Below, piece by piece: positions 33,340 to 42,374 of a stretch of 64,000 bases of DNA. This DNA is from Halieaceae bacterium (GTDB lineage Bacteria > Pseudomonadota > Gammaproteobacteria > Pseudomonadales > Halieaceae), in assembly GCA_024640505.1 (NCBI GenBank), contig JAHEEV010000001.1, positions 1,812-65,811 of the forward strand, written 5' to 3'. Under the pieces are notes generated by a model. The model was not told where the DNA came from, did not search any database, and was given only the letters and a program-made list of their open reading frames with translations. Numbering within the stretch: the stretch's first letter is position 1; every line of letters starts with the position of its first letter. The position numbers were made by a program, and so were the translations under genes.

Positions 33340-34365
33340 ATGAAAGCACTGGTAAAAAAAGAAGCCACTGAGGGCCTCTGGCTGGAGGATGTGCCCGAGC
33401 CCGAGATCGGTATCAATGACGTGCTGATCAAGATAAAGCGAACCGCTATCTGCGGCACCGACCTGCATATCTACAACTGGGACGCCTGGGCGCAGAAAAC
33501 CATTCCCGTTCCCATGGTCGTGGGCCATGAATTCGTTGGCGAGATCGCTGCGGTGGGGGCCAACGTCAATGACTTCCGTCCCGGGCAGATCGTGTCGGGA
33601 GAGGGACACGTGGTCTGCGGTCGCTGCCGCAACTGTATGGCGGGGCGCCGTCACCTCTGCGCCCATACCAGCGGCATCGGTGTCGACCGGCCAGGCGCGT
33701 TTGCCGAATACCTGGCACTGCCCATGTCCAATGTGTGGGAGCACCGGCCGGGTATCGACCTGGATGTGGCGGCCCTGTTCGACCCCTTCGGCAATGCGGT
33801 TCACACGGCCCTGAAGTACGACCTGCTCGGTGAGGATGTGCTGATCACCGGGGCCGGTCCCATCGGGGTGATGGCTGCCGCCGTCTGCCGGCATGCCGGG
33901 GCGCGGCACGTGGTGATTACCGATCTGGTGGACGGGCGGCTCGAACTGGCGTCCAGAATGGGGGCGACCCGCACCGTCAATGCCGGCCGGGAGAGCCTGG
34001 CTGAGGTGCAGCAAAAACTGGGCATGGAAGAGGGCTTTGACGTGGGGCTGGAGATGTCCGGCAGTCCCCGGGCCTTCAACGACCTGCTGGCCAACATGTG
34101 CCATGGCGGCAGGGTGGCCATCCTGGGTATTCCCGGAGAAGATTTCGCCATCGACTGGAACACCGTGATCTTCAACATGCTCACGCTGAAGGGCATCTAT
34201 GGACGGGAAATGTACGAGACCTGGTACAAGATGTCGGTGATGATCGAATCCGGCCTGGACATCTCACCCGTGATCACCCACCGGCTGCATTACACGGATT
34301 TTCAGCAGGGATTCGATGTCATGAACGCGGGGGAGGCCAGCAAGGTCGTCCTCAACTGGGAGTAA
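33340..34365 (+). CDS. tdh: L-threonine 3-dehydrogenase
   Basis: Tdh oxidises L-threonine to 2-amino-3-oxobutyrate with NAD+. The 341-residue medium-chain dehydrogenase has the catalytic zinc region [11 protein letters not shown] and GHEFVGE, the structural-zinc motif CGRCRNC followed by a fourth Cys in RRHLC, and the NAD motif GAGPIG. The true start is the ATG at 33340 with GGGGGAGA upstream; an in-frame ATG at 33244 lies within the REP cluster. kbl follows after 4 bases. Confidence 0.96.
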   Translation: MKALVKKEATEGLWLEDVPEPEIGINDVLIKIKRTAICGTDLHIYNWDAWAQKTIPVPMVVGHEFVGEIAAVGANVNDFRPGQIVSGEGHVVCGRCRNCMAGRRHLCAHTSGIGVDRPGAFAEYLALPMSNVWEHRPGIDLDVAALFDPFGNAVHTALKYDLLGEDVLITGAGPIGVMAAAVCRHAGARHVVITDLVDGRLELASRMGATRTVNAGRESLAEVQQKLGMEEGFDVGLEMSGSPRAFNDLLANMCHGGRVAILGIPGEDFAIDWNTVIFNMLTLKGIYGREMYETWYKMSVMIESGLDISPVITHRLHYTDFQQGFDVMNAGEASKVVLNWE

Positions 34366-34369
34366 AGAC

Positions 34370-35560
34370 GTGTACGAGCGATTCCAGGCCTATCTGGCCG
34401 ATGAACTGGCAGGGATAGAGCAGGCCGGGCTGACCAAGCACGAGCGGCTCATCACCACCCCCCAGGGGGCCCATGTGGGGGTGCAGGGCGGGAAAGAGGT
34501 ACTGAACCTGTGCGCCAACAATTACCTGGGTCTGGCCCAGCATCCGGACGTCAACGCGGCCGCCGCCCGCGGGCTGCACGACTGGGGTTATGGCATGGCC
34601 TCCGTGCGCTTCATCTGTGGCACCCAGACATTGCACAAGCAGCTGGAGGAGAAGATCAGCGGATTCCTCGGCACCGAGGACACGATTCTTTACCCGTCCT
34701 GTTTCGATGCCAACGGGGGGCTGTTCGAAACCCTGCTGGGCGAGGAAGATGCCGTAATCTCCGACGAACTGAACCACGCCAGCATCATCGACGGGATCCG
34801 TCTCAGCAAGGCCCGGCGCTATCGCTACCGCAACAATGACATGGCGGACCTGGCGGTGCAGTTGCAGGCGGCCGACGCGGCCGGTGCCCGCTTCAAATTG
34901 ATCACCACCGACGGTGTATTCTCCATGGATGGAACGATCGCCCGGCTGGACGAAATCTGCGACCTGGCAGAACAATATCATGCCCTGGTCCATTTCGACG
35001 ACTGCCACGCCACGGGCTTTCTGGGCGGGGGCGGTCGCGGTACCCACGAGCTGCGCGGCTGCATGGACCGCGTGGATATCATCACCGGTACCCTGGGTAA
35101 GGCGCTGGGTGGCGCCAGCGGCGGCTTCACGGCCGCCCACGGGGAGATTGTCGCGCTGCTGCGCCAGCGATCGCGCCCCTACCTGTTTTCCAATACGGTG
35201 GCGCCACCGGTGGTGGCGGGCGCCATCAGGGCAATCGAACTCGTGGGGGAGGCACCGCAGCTGCGGGACAGGTTGCATCGCAATACCGGGTTGTTTCGCG
35301 ACGGGCTCAGGAAGCAGGGCTTCGAGCTGCTCCCCGGGGAGCACCCCATTATACCGGTCATGCTGCACGAGGCGCCGCTGGCGGCGCGATTTGCCGAGGC
35401 CGTGCTGGAGCAGGGAGTCTATGTGGTGGCGTTCTCGTACCCGGTGGTTCCCCGGGGTAAGGCGCGAATCCGCACCCAGATGTCAGCGGCGTTGACGGAC
35501 GATGACCTGGAACTGGCGCTGGAGGCCTTCCGAAGAGCGCGGGAAACGGTGGGAATGTAG
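34370..35560 (+). CDS. kbl: 2-amino-3-ketobutyrate CoA ligase (glycine C-acetyltransferase)
   Basis: Kbl splits the Tdh product with CoA into glycine and acetyl-CoA. The 396-residue alpha-oxoamine synthase has [29 protein letters not shown] and the PLP lysine in [13 protein letters not shown]. It starts with a GTG 4 bases after the tdh stop, so the pair is an operon. The order tdh-kbl is the reverse of E. coli kbl-tdh. It converges on a small gene 8 bases away. Confidence 0.96.
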   Translation: MYERFQAYLADELAGIEQAGLTKHERLITTPQGAHVGVQGGKEVLNLCANNYLGLAQHPDVNAAAARGLHDWGYGMASVRFICGTQTLHKQLEEKISGFLGTEDTILYPSCFDANGGLFETLLGEEDAVISDELNHASIIDGIRLSKARRYRYRNNDMADLAVQLQAADAAGARFKLITTDGVFSMDGTIARLDEICDLAEQYHALVHFDDCHATGFLGGGGRGTHELRGCMDRVDIITGTLGKALGGASGGFTAAHGEIVALLRQRSRPYLFSNTVAPPVVAGAIRAIELVGEAPQLRDRLHRNTGLFRDGLRKQGFELLPGEHPIIPVMLHEAPLAARFAEAVLEQGVYVVAFSYPVVPRGKARIRTQMSAALTDDDLELALEAFRRARETVGM

Positions 35561-35568
35561 GCGGCGGG

Positions 35569-35805
35569 CTACCAGAAATCCGGTGACTTGTCGTCCTCGC
35601 GGCGCCCGTGAGTCTGCCGGCGGTCTTCCTTGCTCAGTTCAAACCGCACATCCAGGCGCCGGTCGTGGCCGCTGCGACGGTTGTCGCGGCGGCGTTCCGG
35701 GCCCACGTACTTCTTCTTCGCCGTTTTTTTGTCCTTTTCGTCACCTTCACTGTAGATGACTGGACTCATGTCTCGCGCTTCGAAATGTGCTTTTTCAGAG
35801 GACAT
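35569..35805 (-). CDS. Small charged protein with RRR-x-NRRSGHDRR-type motif
   Basis: This 78-residue protein has an excellent ribosome site (AAGGAGG, 7 bases before the ATG). It is very basic in the middle: KKYVGPERRRDNRRSGHDRRLDVR, then EDRRQTHGRREDDKSPDFW. Short proteins with GPERRR...NRR...DRR repeats are common in proteobacteria, and the arginine motif recalls the N-terminus of PilZ-type c-di-GMP sites, but no full PilZ domain is present. Function unknown. It is convergent with kbl. Confidence 0.75.
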   Translation of the reverse strand: MSSEKAHFEARDMSPVIYSEGDEKDKKTAKKKYVGPERRRDNRRSGHDRRLDVRFELSKEDRRQTHGRREDDKSPDFW

Positions 35806-35856
35806 GACAGCAACCTCCTTTTTTCGTCGTTGGCCACATTTGATTTAGTTTGGCCC

Positions 35857-35881
35857 AAAAAAAGGGGTTTGACACCCCTTT
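35857..35881 (-). terminator. Rho-independent terminator after kshA
   Basis: On the minus strand the hairpin AAAGGGGT / ACCCCTTT (35874-35881 with 35861-35868, 5-base loop) is followed by a run of seven T. It sits 52 bases downstream of the kshA stop, so it should end leftward transcription from the Rieske gene. Confidence 0.8.
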
Positions 35882-35932
35882 ATTGCACTTAAACGCGAAT
35901 TCCTGTGAGGTGACTCACAAAAGTGGCCAGAT

Positions 35933-37036
35933 TCAACCCCTTGCGGCAATCACCTCCTCCACGCTGGGGCCCTCCACGGTGACGTGTTCCCTGGCCCGGA
36001 CCTGGTCTTCACGGATATCGGCGACGTCGGTCATGAACTGGCTGTACCACTTTCGCACCAGGTGTATGGGGCCGTCGCCATCGCACATGAGCGGGTTGTC
36101 GATAAGGCACTTGTTGTTCCAGATGGCGACATCCTGGTGGAAGGATTCGAGGTTTTTCTCGGTGTACTCTTCCACCATGGCCTTGTTGCCGGCCTCGGAC
36201 TGGGCGGGATCCTTCTTCATCATGACGCCGAAATTGATGATGAAGTTGTTCATGTCCACCGGGATATGGCTGACCAGCAGGTGTACCTTCATCGGGTGCC
36301 CGTCCATCTCACCGGTCATGGTGGTGGTCATGTAGGCGGGGCCCTCATAGGTGGCCACGCTGGTGATGAGGCCCTGCTCGCCCTCGGTGAGGATCTCGTG
36401 GCCGCCCACCATGTGCTGGATGAAGACGTGCCCCTCCATGATGTTCTTGAAGGATTTGACCGAGGAGTAGTGAATCGGGCCGAAGTGGGCCATGTCCGCC
36501 ATGTTGTCGACCAGTTCCCGGCCCTGGGAGGCGATGGGGATGGCCGCCATCTCCCAGTCGGTCCATTCGCCGGAGTACCAGTCCTCCATTTTTTGCGGCT
36601 CCTGCTCGGGAATAGGCTCGTTGCCCTCGGGGTCCTGCCACACGAATACCAGTCCGTTCTTTTCCAGAACCGGCCAGGACTTGATCACCGCCTTGTCAGG
36701 AATCTTGTTGGCGTAGGGAATGTGGTCGCAGACACCGTCGGCACCCCAGCTCCAGAGGTGAAAGGGGCAGAGCACCGAGTTGCCTTTCACCTCGCCGCCA
36801 CAGAGATCGCCACCCATGTGCGGGCAGTAGGCATCGAGGATGTGAACCTCGTTATCAACCCGCCCCCGGTAGGCCACCAGCCGGGTACCGAACGCTTCCA
36901 GCTTGCGAGGCTTGTGGCTCACGCTGGCGGAATTGCCGATCACATACCAGCCCCGGGCATAGCGTTCGGGGCGCGGTTCTGCCTTGATCACGTAGGGCTG
37001 GCGCTTCTGTCCGGTATTTTTCTCGATGACTGTCAT
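35933..37036 (-). CDS. kshA: Rieske oxygenase, 3-ketosteroid 9-alpha-hydroxylase (KshA)-like
   Basis: The 367-residue protein has a Rieske [2Fe-2S] domain with C71-x-H73 in CPHMGGDL and C90/H93 in CPFHLW, and a catalytic domain with the mononuclear iron motif D181, H184, H189 in DMAHFGPIHY. The spacing and the CPHMGGDL/CPFH pair match KshA, the oxygenase that hydroxylates C9 of 3-ketosteroids and opens ring B. Cholesterol 7-desaturase-type relatives are an alternative. It needs a reductase (KshB), which is not in this window. A perfect FNR-type box lies about 105 bases upstream, and a terminator follows. The hsaA-like gene is next upstream, supporting the steroid assignment. Confidence 0.85.
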   Translation of the reverse strand: MTVIEKNTGQKRQPYVIKAEPRPERYARGWYVIGNSASVSHKPRKLEAFGTRLVAYRGRVDNEVHILDAYCPHMGGDLCGGEVKGNSVLCPFHLWSWGADGVCDHIPYANKIPDKAVIKSWPVLEKNGLVFVWQDPEGNEPIPEQEPQKMEDWYSGEWTDWEMAAIPIASQGRELVDNMADMAHFGPIHYSSVKSFKNIMEGHVFIQHMVGGHEILTEGEQGLITSVATYEGPAYMTTTMTGEMDGHPMKVHLLVSHIPVDMNNFIINFGVMMKKDPAQSEAGNKAMVEEYTEKNLESFHQDVAIWNNKCLIDNPLMCDGDGPIHLVRKWYSQFMTDVADIREDQVRAREHVTVEGPSVEEVIAARG

Positions 37037-37134
37037 GACTCTGGTACTCCGGTGGAATGCGAATTCAGTATTTTCAATTATCCGCTGCCCGCAGACCGCC
37101 TTCCATGGCCTTCCGGGCGGGGGATCCGCTTATA

Positions 37135-37148
37135 TTGATTCAGATCAA
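37135..37148 (-). promoter_or_regulatory. FNR/Anr-type box upstream of kshA
   Basis: TTGATTCAGATCAA matches the FNR/Anr consensus TTGAT-N4-ATCAA perfectly. Its centre is 105 bases before the kshA start. A possible -10 (GATAAT, 37077-37082 on the minus strand) would put the site near -71, a position used by class I FNR promoters. The regulator itself is not in the window. Confidence 0.7.
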
Positions 37149-37149
37149 A

Positions 37150-37179
37150 GGGGGCGGTTCAATGGGTGAAACCACCCCC
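37150..37179 (-). terminator. Hairpin downstream of hsaA, next to the FNR box
   Basis: Ten-base arms 37150-37159 and 37170-37179 (GGGGGCGGTT with AACCACCCCC) pair with one mismatch around a 10-base loop. On the minus strand only TTT follows, so it is a weak terminator candidate for hsaA. It abuts the FNR box of kshA. Confidence 0.45.
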
Positions 37180-37193
37180 GCGTTGCGTTCTGC

Positions 37194-38381
37194 CTACAGG
37201 AAGAAGTCACCGTTCTCCAGTCCCATCATGGTGCCGCCCACGTTGCGGCCGAACTTGAAGGGATTGTTCGCCACGTGCTGGCGGCCGGCATTGATATCGA
37301 GCCAGGCGCGGTTGAGGGGGTGATCCCGGAAGATCCCCTGGGCGCCGCAGGCATTGAACATCAGGTTGATGGCGTCGGTACATTTGCGCGATACCAGCGC
37401 CGCGTCGAAGCGCATCTTGATGCGCTCATCCAGCGGCAACTCCCCGCCCTGTTTGGCCACATCCACCATCCGGTCGAAATTGCGGAACATGATGGTCCGG
37501 CACTCGTCCACGGCGGCAATGCACTCCGCCAGGGCCATCTGAGCGTCGGGGTCACTGGCAATCTTGTTGCCATCGTTGAGGCCCACCCGCTCCCTGTTTA
37601 CCGCCACGTAGCTGTCGATCACGCCCTGCAGGCAGCCGATGCTGGAGGAGGAGACGGCGCGCACGAAGATCTGGCCGAAGGGCAGGCGGAAGATATAGTG
37701 ATCGTTTACCGCATTGCCGGGGCTGTTGCACTCGAAACCGTGGATGGAGCGGTGCGTGCGGTATTCGGGTACAAAAGCGTCCCTGACCGTGATGTCGTGG
37801 CTGCCGGTGCCCTCCAGCCCGCTGACGTTCCAGTTGTCCACGATCTCGTAGTCGCAGCGGGGTACCAGGAAGGTGCGGTAATCCGGTGCCTCACCCGCGT
37901 TCTTCGGGGGTACCATGGCGCCCAGGAAGGCCCAGTCGCAGTGCTTCGACCCGGAGGAAAAGCCCCAGTGGCCGGACAGCCTGTAGCCCCCCTCGACGTG
38001 CTCCACCTTGCCCACGGGCATATAGGAGGACGAGATCAGGGTGGCATCGTCCTCGCCCCAGACGTCCTGCTGGGCCCGGTCGTCGAACAGGGCGAGCTGC
38101 CAGTTGTGGATGGCCACCACACCCAGTACCCAGGCGGTGGACATGCACCCCTCTGCCAGGATCATCTGAACCTTGAAGAAAACTTCCGGGTCCAGTTCGA
38201 AGCCGCCGTAACGGGCCGGTTGCATGATGCGGAAGAACCCCGCCTCCTGCATGGCCTGTACCGTGGCTTCAGGGAGTTGACCGAGGGCGGCGGTCTCTTC
38301 GGTGCGTTCGCGAAGGGCGGGAACCAGGTTGCGGGCGGCCTTGTAGAGCTGGTCGGCCTGGGTCAGTTGGGGCGCGTTCAT
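37194..38381 (-). CDS. hsaA: Flavin-dependent monooxygenase, HsaA-like (3-HSA hydroxylase oxygenase component)
   Basis: HsaA hydroxylates 3-HSA, the secosteroid phenol formed after ring B opening, using reduced flavin from HsaB. The 395-residue acyl-CoA-dehydrogenase-fold protein shows HNWQLALFDDRAQQDVWGED, ISSSYMP, GHWGFSSGSKHCDW and GLEGTGSHDI, closely like actinobacterial HsaA. No acyl-CoA dehydrogenase catalytic Glu context is evident. The ATG at 38381 (MNAPQLTQ) follows a GAGGAAT-type site; ORF sequence upstream of it is not needed. The reductase HsaB is absent here. A perfect FNR-type box lies about 113 bases upstream, matching that of kshA. Confidence 0.87.
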   Translation of the reverse strand: MNAPQLTQADQLYKAARNLVPALRERTEETAALGQLPEATVQAMQEAGFFRIMQPARYGGFELDPEVFFKVQMILAEGCMSTAWVLGVVAIHNWQLALFDDRAQQDVWGEDDATLISSSYMPVGKVEHVEGGYRLSGHWGFSSGSKHCDWAFLGAMVPPKNAGEAPDYRTFLVPRCDYEIVDNWNVSGLEGTGSHDITVRDAFVPEYRTHRSIHGFECNSPGNAVNDHYIFRLPFGQIFVRAVSSSSIGCLQGVIDSYVAVNRERVGLNDGNKIASDPDAQMALAECIAAVDECRTIMFRNFDRMVDVAKQGGELPLDERIKMRFDAALVSRKCTDAINLMFNACGAQGIFRDHPLNRAWLDINAGRQHVANNPFKFGRNVGGTMMGLENGDFFL

Positions 38382-38487
38382 GGGCAATTCCTCGCAGTGG
38401 GTCGTCAGTACGCTGTCCACTATCGGGGTTGCCCGCGCGCCCCACATACCCCAAATCGGCTAAACGGCTGCGGGATACGAAAATTGC

Positions 38488-38501
38488 TTGATCTGGATCA
38501 A
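38488..38501 (-). promoter_or_regulatory. FNR/Anr-type box upstream of hsaA
   Basis: TTGATCTGGATCAA is a perfect TTGAT-N4-ATCAA palindrome centred 113 bases before the hsaA start and 19 bases from the end of the LapD-like gene. With the kshA box it implies shared control of both oxygenases by an Anr/Fnr-family regulator. Confidence 0.7.
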
Positions 38502-38520
38502 TATTCGGCGGCTCTTCCCC

Positions 38521-40443
38521 TCAGCCGCCGGGCAGTTTGATGGCGGGACCCGTGGCCCCATCGGCGCCCAGTTCCCGGAGTGTGTTCCACTCCGCTTCGC
38601 TGCCGACACCGTCGCCAATCACCTGGAGGCCTGCGGCATGACCCATTTCGCACAGGGTTCGCAACAGGGCCTGGTTGGGCACATTGCTGTCGATATCACG
38701 TATGAATGCGGCGTCCACCTTGACGTAGTCGAGGTCGACATCCTGTAGCTTGCCCAGCCCCGCCAGCTGGTGACCCAGGTGTTCGATCCCCACGCTGCAG
38801 TCGTGGTCCTTGGCCCGCGAGCACAAGCGCTCGAAATTGGCGAGGTGGCGCAGGGCTATATTCTCCGGCAACTCGATGGACAGGCGGGGGGCGGCAGCAG
38901 AATAGGTCGACAGCCGCTCATTCAGCCAGGAGAGGAAACCCGACTCGACGATGGAAGTTATTGACAGGCTGACGCAGAGCGGCTCGTCGGTCTGCACGAT
39001 GTGCTGCAGGGCGAGGTCGATGAGCTGCTGGTCTATGTCACCGGAGAGCTCCAGTCGCTTGACCCAGGGCATGAAAACGTCCGCTGCAAGGACCTCGTCT
39101 TCCCACGCGAGGCTGACGGTGCACTCGTAGTGGAGCAGTTCGCCCTCGCGCCCGACCACGGGCGTGCGCACCAGGGAAAAGCGGTGTTCCCGCTGCGCCT
39201 GGAGGATTATCCGGCGCCACTGGTCCAGCTGCTCGCGGATGGGTTTCATCTGGATGTCGCCCTTGTGGGAGATGCTGATGGCGGATTCTCCCTCCCGGTC
39301 GACGGCGAGCAGGGCGCCGTCCAGGCGATTGAGCAATTCGCTTACCGTATCCCCCCGGATGATCCGGGTGAAGGCACCGGGCAGTGCGACGTCCCCGGGG
39401 AGGCCGTGGCTTTGCAGGGCCTCGCGGAGGATTGCCTGTGCATTTTTTGCGGTCTCCTCCTCGTCGAACTCACCCGGAGCGAGCAGGGCGAAGTCAGAAC
39501 CGTTGAGCCGGGAGGCAGACCAGCCACTATGTTGCCTGACCAGGCGATTCAGTTCTGCGCCCGCTTCCTTGAGCATCGCATCGATGGCATTGCGGCCGTA
39601 CACCTGGTTGAGCTGGGCCAGGCCGCGCAGCCTGACGAGGCTCAGGCTGGTCGCGTTTTTGTCACTCCGGCTTTCTATCGCTGCGGCAACCCCCTGCAGG
39701 AAGGGCTCGCGGTTCAGCAGCCCCGTAATCTTGTCGACCCGGGACTCGCGCTGTAATTTGTCCGCGCGCCGCGATTCCTGTCGCAGCATCTCCTGAAACT
39801 TCTCCGGCAGCGCGTTCAGGGAACGGGCCAGGGGTTGCAGCTCAGGGGTCGCCGGCTCGGGACTGGCTTCGAATCGCCCTGCGGCAAACCCTTTAACCTG
39901 ATCCGCGAAGTCACCCAGCGGTCGCAGGGAGCTGGCCAGGAGGCGGTTGTAGAGCAGGCCGGCAAGCAGCAGGGCACCGAGGAACAGCAGGGCGAGGTTA
40001 CGGAAGATACCCTGGAGTCCGTCATAGGCATGACGCGTATGGTGGCGCAGGGTCAGCGTGCCCAGCTGGCGCTGCTCCGCGATGACCGGCGCGACGCCGG
40101 CTTCCGCCTCGATGGGGAACAGTCCCCCGAGGAGGGCGGCAGCGCCGGATGCCGTCGACCGGTCCTCAAGCAGGATATCCGGTGCGCCGTCGGCTCCGTC
40201 AAAGCGGATCATTTCGTAGAAGCCGGTATCAAATTGCGTGGCGATGGTCGTTTCCAGCTGGTTTTCGTCCCGGGCGGAGGCCGCCAGGGTCAGGGCGAAC
40301 AGTGCCGCTGCCTCGGCGTTGTGAATGCGCAGCTGGTCGGCCATGTAGGAGCGGGCTGACAGGCCGGTGACAATCACGCAGCCCGCGAAGAGGAGTGCCA
40401 ACAGCACGCTGCTTGCCAGCCAGATTCTTTTGGATAGCGACAT
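38521..40443 (-). CDS. LapD-like degenerate GGDEF-EAL c-di-GMP receptor, membrane-bound
   Basis: The 640-residue protein has an N-terminal membrane helix, a periplasmic LapD/MoxY-type domain (about residues 30-150), a second helix (LALLFLGALLLAGLL), a HAMP segment (LRPLGDFADQVKGFAAGRFE), then GGDEF and EAL domains. Both are degenerate: the GGDEF loop reads NGSDF, and the EAL signature is replaced by ECT in LLHYECTVS. It should therefore bind rather than make or break c-di-GMP, as LapD does when it sequesters the periplasmic protease LapG to keep adhesins on the surface. No lapG or adhesin gene is in the window, so the LapD role is inferred from domain order. Confidence 0.8.
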   Translation of the reverse strand: MSLSKRIWLASSVLLALLFAGCVIVTGLSARSYMADQLRIHNAEAAALFALTLAASARDENQLETTIATQFDTGFYEMIRFDGADGAPDILLEDRSTASGAAALLGGLFPIEAEAGVAPVIAEQRQLGTLTLRHHTRHAYDGLQGIFRNLALLFLGALLLAGLLYNRLLASSLRPLGDFADQVKGFAAGRFEASPEPATPELQPLARSLNALPEKFQEMLRQESRRADKLQRESRVDKITGLLNREPFLQGVAAAIESRSDKNATSLSLVRLRGLAQLNQVYGRNAIDAMLKEAGAELNRLVRQHSGWSASRLNGSDFALLAPGEFDEEETAKNAQAILREALQSHGLPGDVALPGAFTRIIRGDTVSELLNRLDGALLAVDREGESAISISHKGDIQMKPIREQLDQWRRIILQAQREHRFSLVRTPVVGREGELLHYECTVSLAWEDEVLAADVFMPWVKRLELSGDIDQQLIDLALQHIVQTDEPLCVSLSITSIVESGFLSWLNERLSTYSAAAPRLSIELPENIALRHLANFERLCSRAKDHDCSVGIEHLGHQLAGLGKLQDVDLDYVKVDAAFIRDIDSNVPNQALLRTLCEMGHAAGLQVIGDGVGSEAEWNTLRELGADGATGPAIKLPGG

Positions 40444-40563
40444 GATGATTTTCTCGCAATGGATAAACTTGTTCTGGTCGTTCTTCTGGTGCGGGCGACC
40501 CTCTGGCTTTCCAGTATCGCAAATACCCGTCGAATTTGTTAGGGCCGTATTGCCAAGCGGTTC

Positions 40564-41232
40564 TCAGATTGAGCAGGCGCAGATACGGCTGAGGTGGCTG
40601 TAGGGCAGGCCCGATGCTTCATGCCACTGGTTGAACACACCCTGGATAATGCCCAGTTCCCGCTTGGTGCCAGGATTGTCCGAGATGTCGGCACCGGCGC
40701 GCTGCAGGCAGCGGGTCACGTCCCCGGTCATGATGAAGGTATCCCTGCCCATCTCGCGCAGGACGCGCTGGCCGGTCATGCCTCCCAGCCGGCTGCCGTG
40801 CTTTTTCATATGGGCGAACAGGCCGACCAGGTCGCTGGAGGGCCAGTTCGCCACGAACTTCCCGAAGCTGCCATGCTGCTGCGCCACCTCCAGAATGTAG
40901 CGGGCATTCTGCTGCACCGCGACCACCTTCTGGCGGTTGCGAATGATCCTGGTGTCACTGGCGATACGATCGATCTGCTCCGGGCTCAGCAATACGATCC
41001 GGTCCGGCGGGAATCCGAAGAACACCGTCTCGAAGCCCTCCCATTTGTTATCCACCACACGCCAGACGAATCCCGCCTGAAACACACAGCGGGTCATCTG
41101 CGCCAGAAAGCGATCATCGCCGGTGCCCGCCAGTGCCCTGGTGCTGCGCACCTTCGGCATCAGTCGTTGCAGTGCGGCTTCGCCGCCCTTGCGTTCACAG
41201 GCCTGGCCGTAGATATCACTGAAGCTTTTCAT
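40564..41232 (-). CDS. DNA-3-methyladenine glycosylase I family protein
   Basis: This 222-residue helix-hairpin-helix glycosylase-family protein shows FLAQMTRCVFQAGFVWRVVDNKWEGFETVFFGFPPDRI and IIRNRQKVVAVQQNARYI, the Tag-like (COG2818) core. Tag removes 3-methyladenine from alkylated DNA. Compared with E. coli Tag, the N-terminal metal-binding CGW start is missing, and the C-terminus is a different Cys-containing tail (RICACS). The family is clear but the exact substrate is not. Confidence 0.8.
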   Translation of the reverse strand: MKSFSDIYGQACERKGGEAALQRLMPKVRSTRALAGTGDDRFLAQMTRCVFQAGFVWRVVDNKWEGFETVFFGFPPDRIVLLSPEQIDRIASDTRIIRNRQKVVAVQQNARYILEVAQQHGSFGKFVANWPSSDLVGLFAHMKKHGSRLGGMTGQRVLREMGRDTFIMTGDVTRCLQRAGADISDNPGTKRELGIIQGVFNQWHEASGLPYSHLSRICACSI

Positions 41233-41330
41233 GGCGGATGCGGGCCCTTCCCGGTGGCCTTGCTGATATGATTCCAGTATAGACAGGGTAGCGGGGAGCG
41301 CTTACAGGTGTGACTCAATGTTGAAGTGCC

Positions 41331-42365
41331 ATGAATGAGGGCGGGAAAGTGTCCATCGAGAGTCAGCTGGAAGTCAGCGTCGGATTGACCCAGGCGGTCA
41401 TGGAAGCGCTGCGCGGCCTCGGCGTTGCGGATGTCGAGAGTCTTCTCTCCCAGGCTGGAATCGATCCGCGACTGCTGGAGAAGCCCGAAAACCGGGTCCC
41501 CTTCGAGCGGCAGCAGGCGTTGTGGGGACTGGCTATAGAGCGCACAGGTAGCGCTGATTTCGGGCTGCATTTCGCGCGCTGCATCCAGCCCACCAACTTT
41601 GGCCTGCTGGGGTACATGGCCATGAACTACCGGACTATCGGGGAGTGCTTCGATGCCATCGTTCACTACCAGTTCCTGGCCGGGCAGGGCGGTGAGTTCT
41701 CACAGCAGCGCGAGGGCGGGTTCACGGCACTGTGTTATACCCCGATCAACGCCAGTCACCCGGTATCCGCCCAGCGGGTCGTGGGCCTCCTGGCCGCCGC
41801 CGTCAGTTTCGGGCGCTGGCTGGTGGGTGAGGCGTTCCAGCCCCTGCGCGTGGAGTTCGTTCACGCTGCGCCCCCGGAGACGGCGGCCTATGAAGAGTAT
41901 TTCGCCTGCCCCGTCAAATTTGGTCGGCCTGTCAATCGCCTGCTGTTTGACGACAGCGTCACGACCCTGGCCATACCGAATGCCAGCGAGGAGCTTTTGC
42001 TGCTGCTCAGTGAGCGGGCCAATCGCCTCTTGGAGAACCAGTCGCAACGCTCCGGATTAGCCGGTCGCGTCGCCAGTCTGCTGGCGACGCAGCTGGGCGA
42101 CAGGCTGCCGGACAAGTCCCTGATCGCCGCGCAGCTGGGCATGAGTGAACGCACCATGCAGCGCCGCCTCAAGGGGGAGGGCACCAGCTACCAGGCGATA
42201 CTGGACAATACCCGCCACTACCTGGCCCGGGAGCTGCTCAGGAGTACACGGGTGCCCCTGGCCGACGTGGCCCTGCAGCTGGGATTTTCCGAGCCCAGCA
42301 CGTTTTTCCGCGCCTTCAGGAAGTGGGAGGGGATCACCCCGGGGCAGTTCCGCGAAGGCGTATGA
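41331..42365 (+). CDS. AraC-family transcriptional regulator (Arabinose_bd N-terminal domain)
   Basis: The 344-residue protein has an N-terminal ligand-sensing domain of the OruR/ArgR-like AraC group (VPFERQQALWGLAIERTGSADFGLHFA) and a C-terminal pair of helix-turn-helix motifs: LIAAQLGMSERTMQRRLKGEGTSY and LADVALQLGFSEPSTFFRAFRKWEG. It is divergent from the glycosylase gene and ends 9 bases from the end of the PQQ operon, with which it converges. It is therefore a plausible regulator of that operon, though convergent placement makes this weaker. Confidence 0.92.
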   Translation: MNEGGKVSIESQLEVSVGLTQAVMEALRGLGVADVESLLSQAGIDPRLLEKPENRVPFERQQALWGLAIERTGSADFGLHFARCIQPTNFGLLGYMAMNYRTIGECFDAIVHYQFLAGQGGEFSQQREGGFTALCYTPINASHPVSAQRVVGLLAAAVSFGRWLVGEAFQPLRVEFVHAAPPETAAYEEYFACPVKFGRPVNRLLFDDSVTTLAIPNASEELLLLLSERANRLLENQSQRSGLAGRVASLLATQLGDRLPDKSLIAAQLGMSERTMQRRLKGEGTSYQAILDNTRHYLARELLRSTRVPLADVALQLGFSEPSTFFRAFRKWEGITPGQFREGV

Positions 42366-42374
42366 GCACGCGCC

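Noticed and set aside
33244-33340. N-terminal extension of tdh from the ATG at 33244
   Set aside because: It translates the REP repeat; the ATG at 33340 has a strong ribosome site and matches the usual Tdh start.
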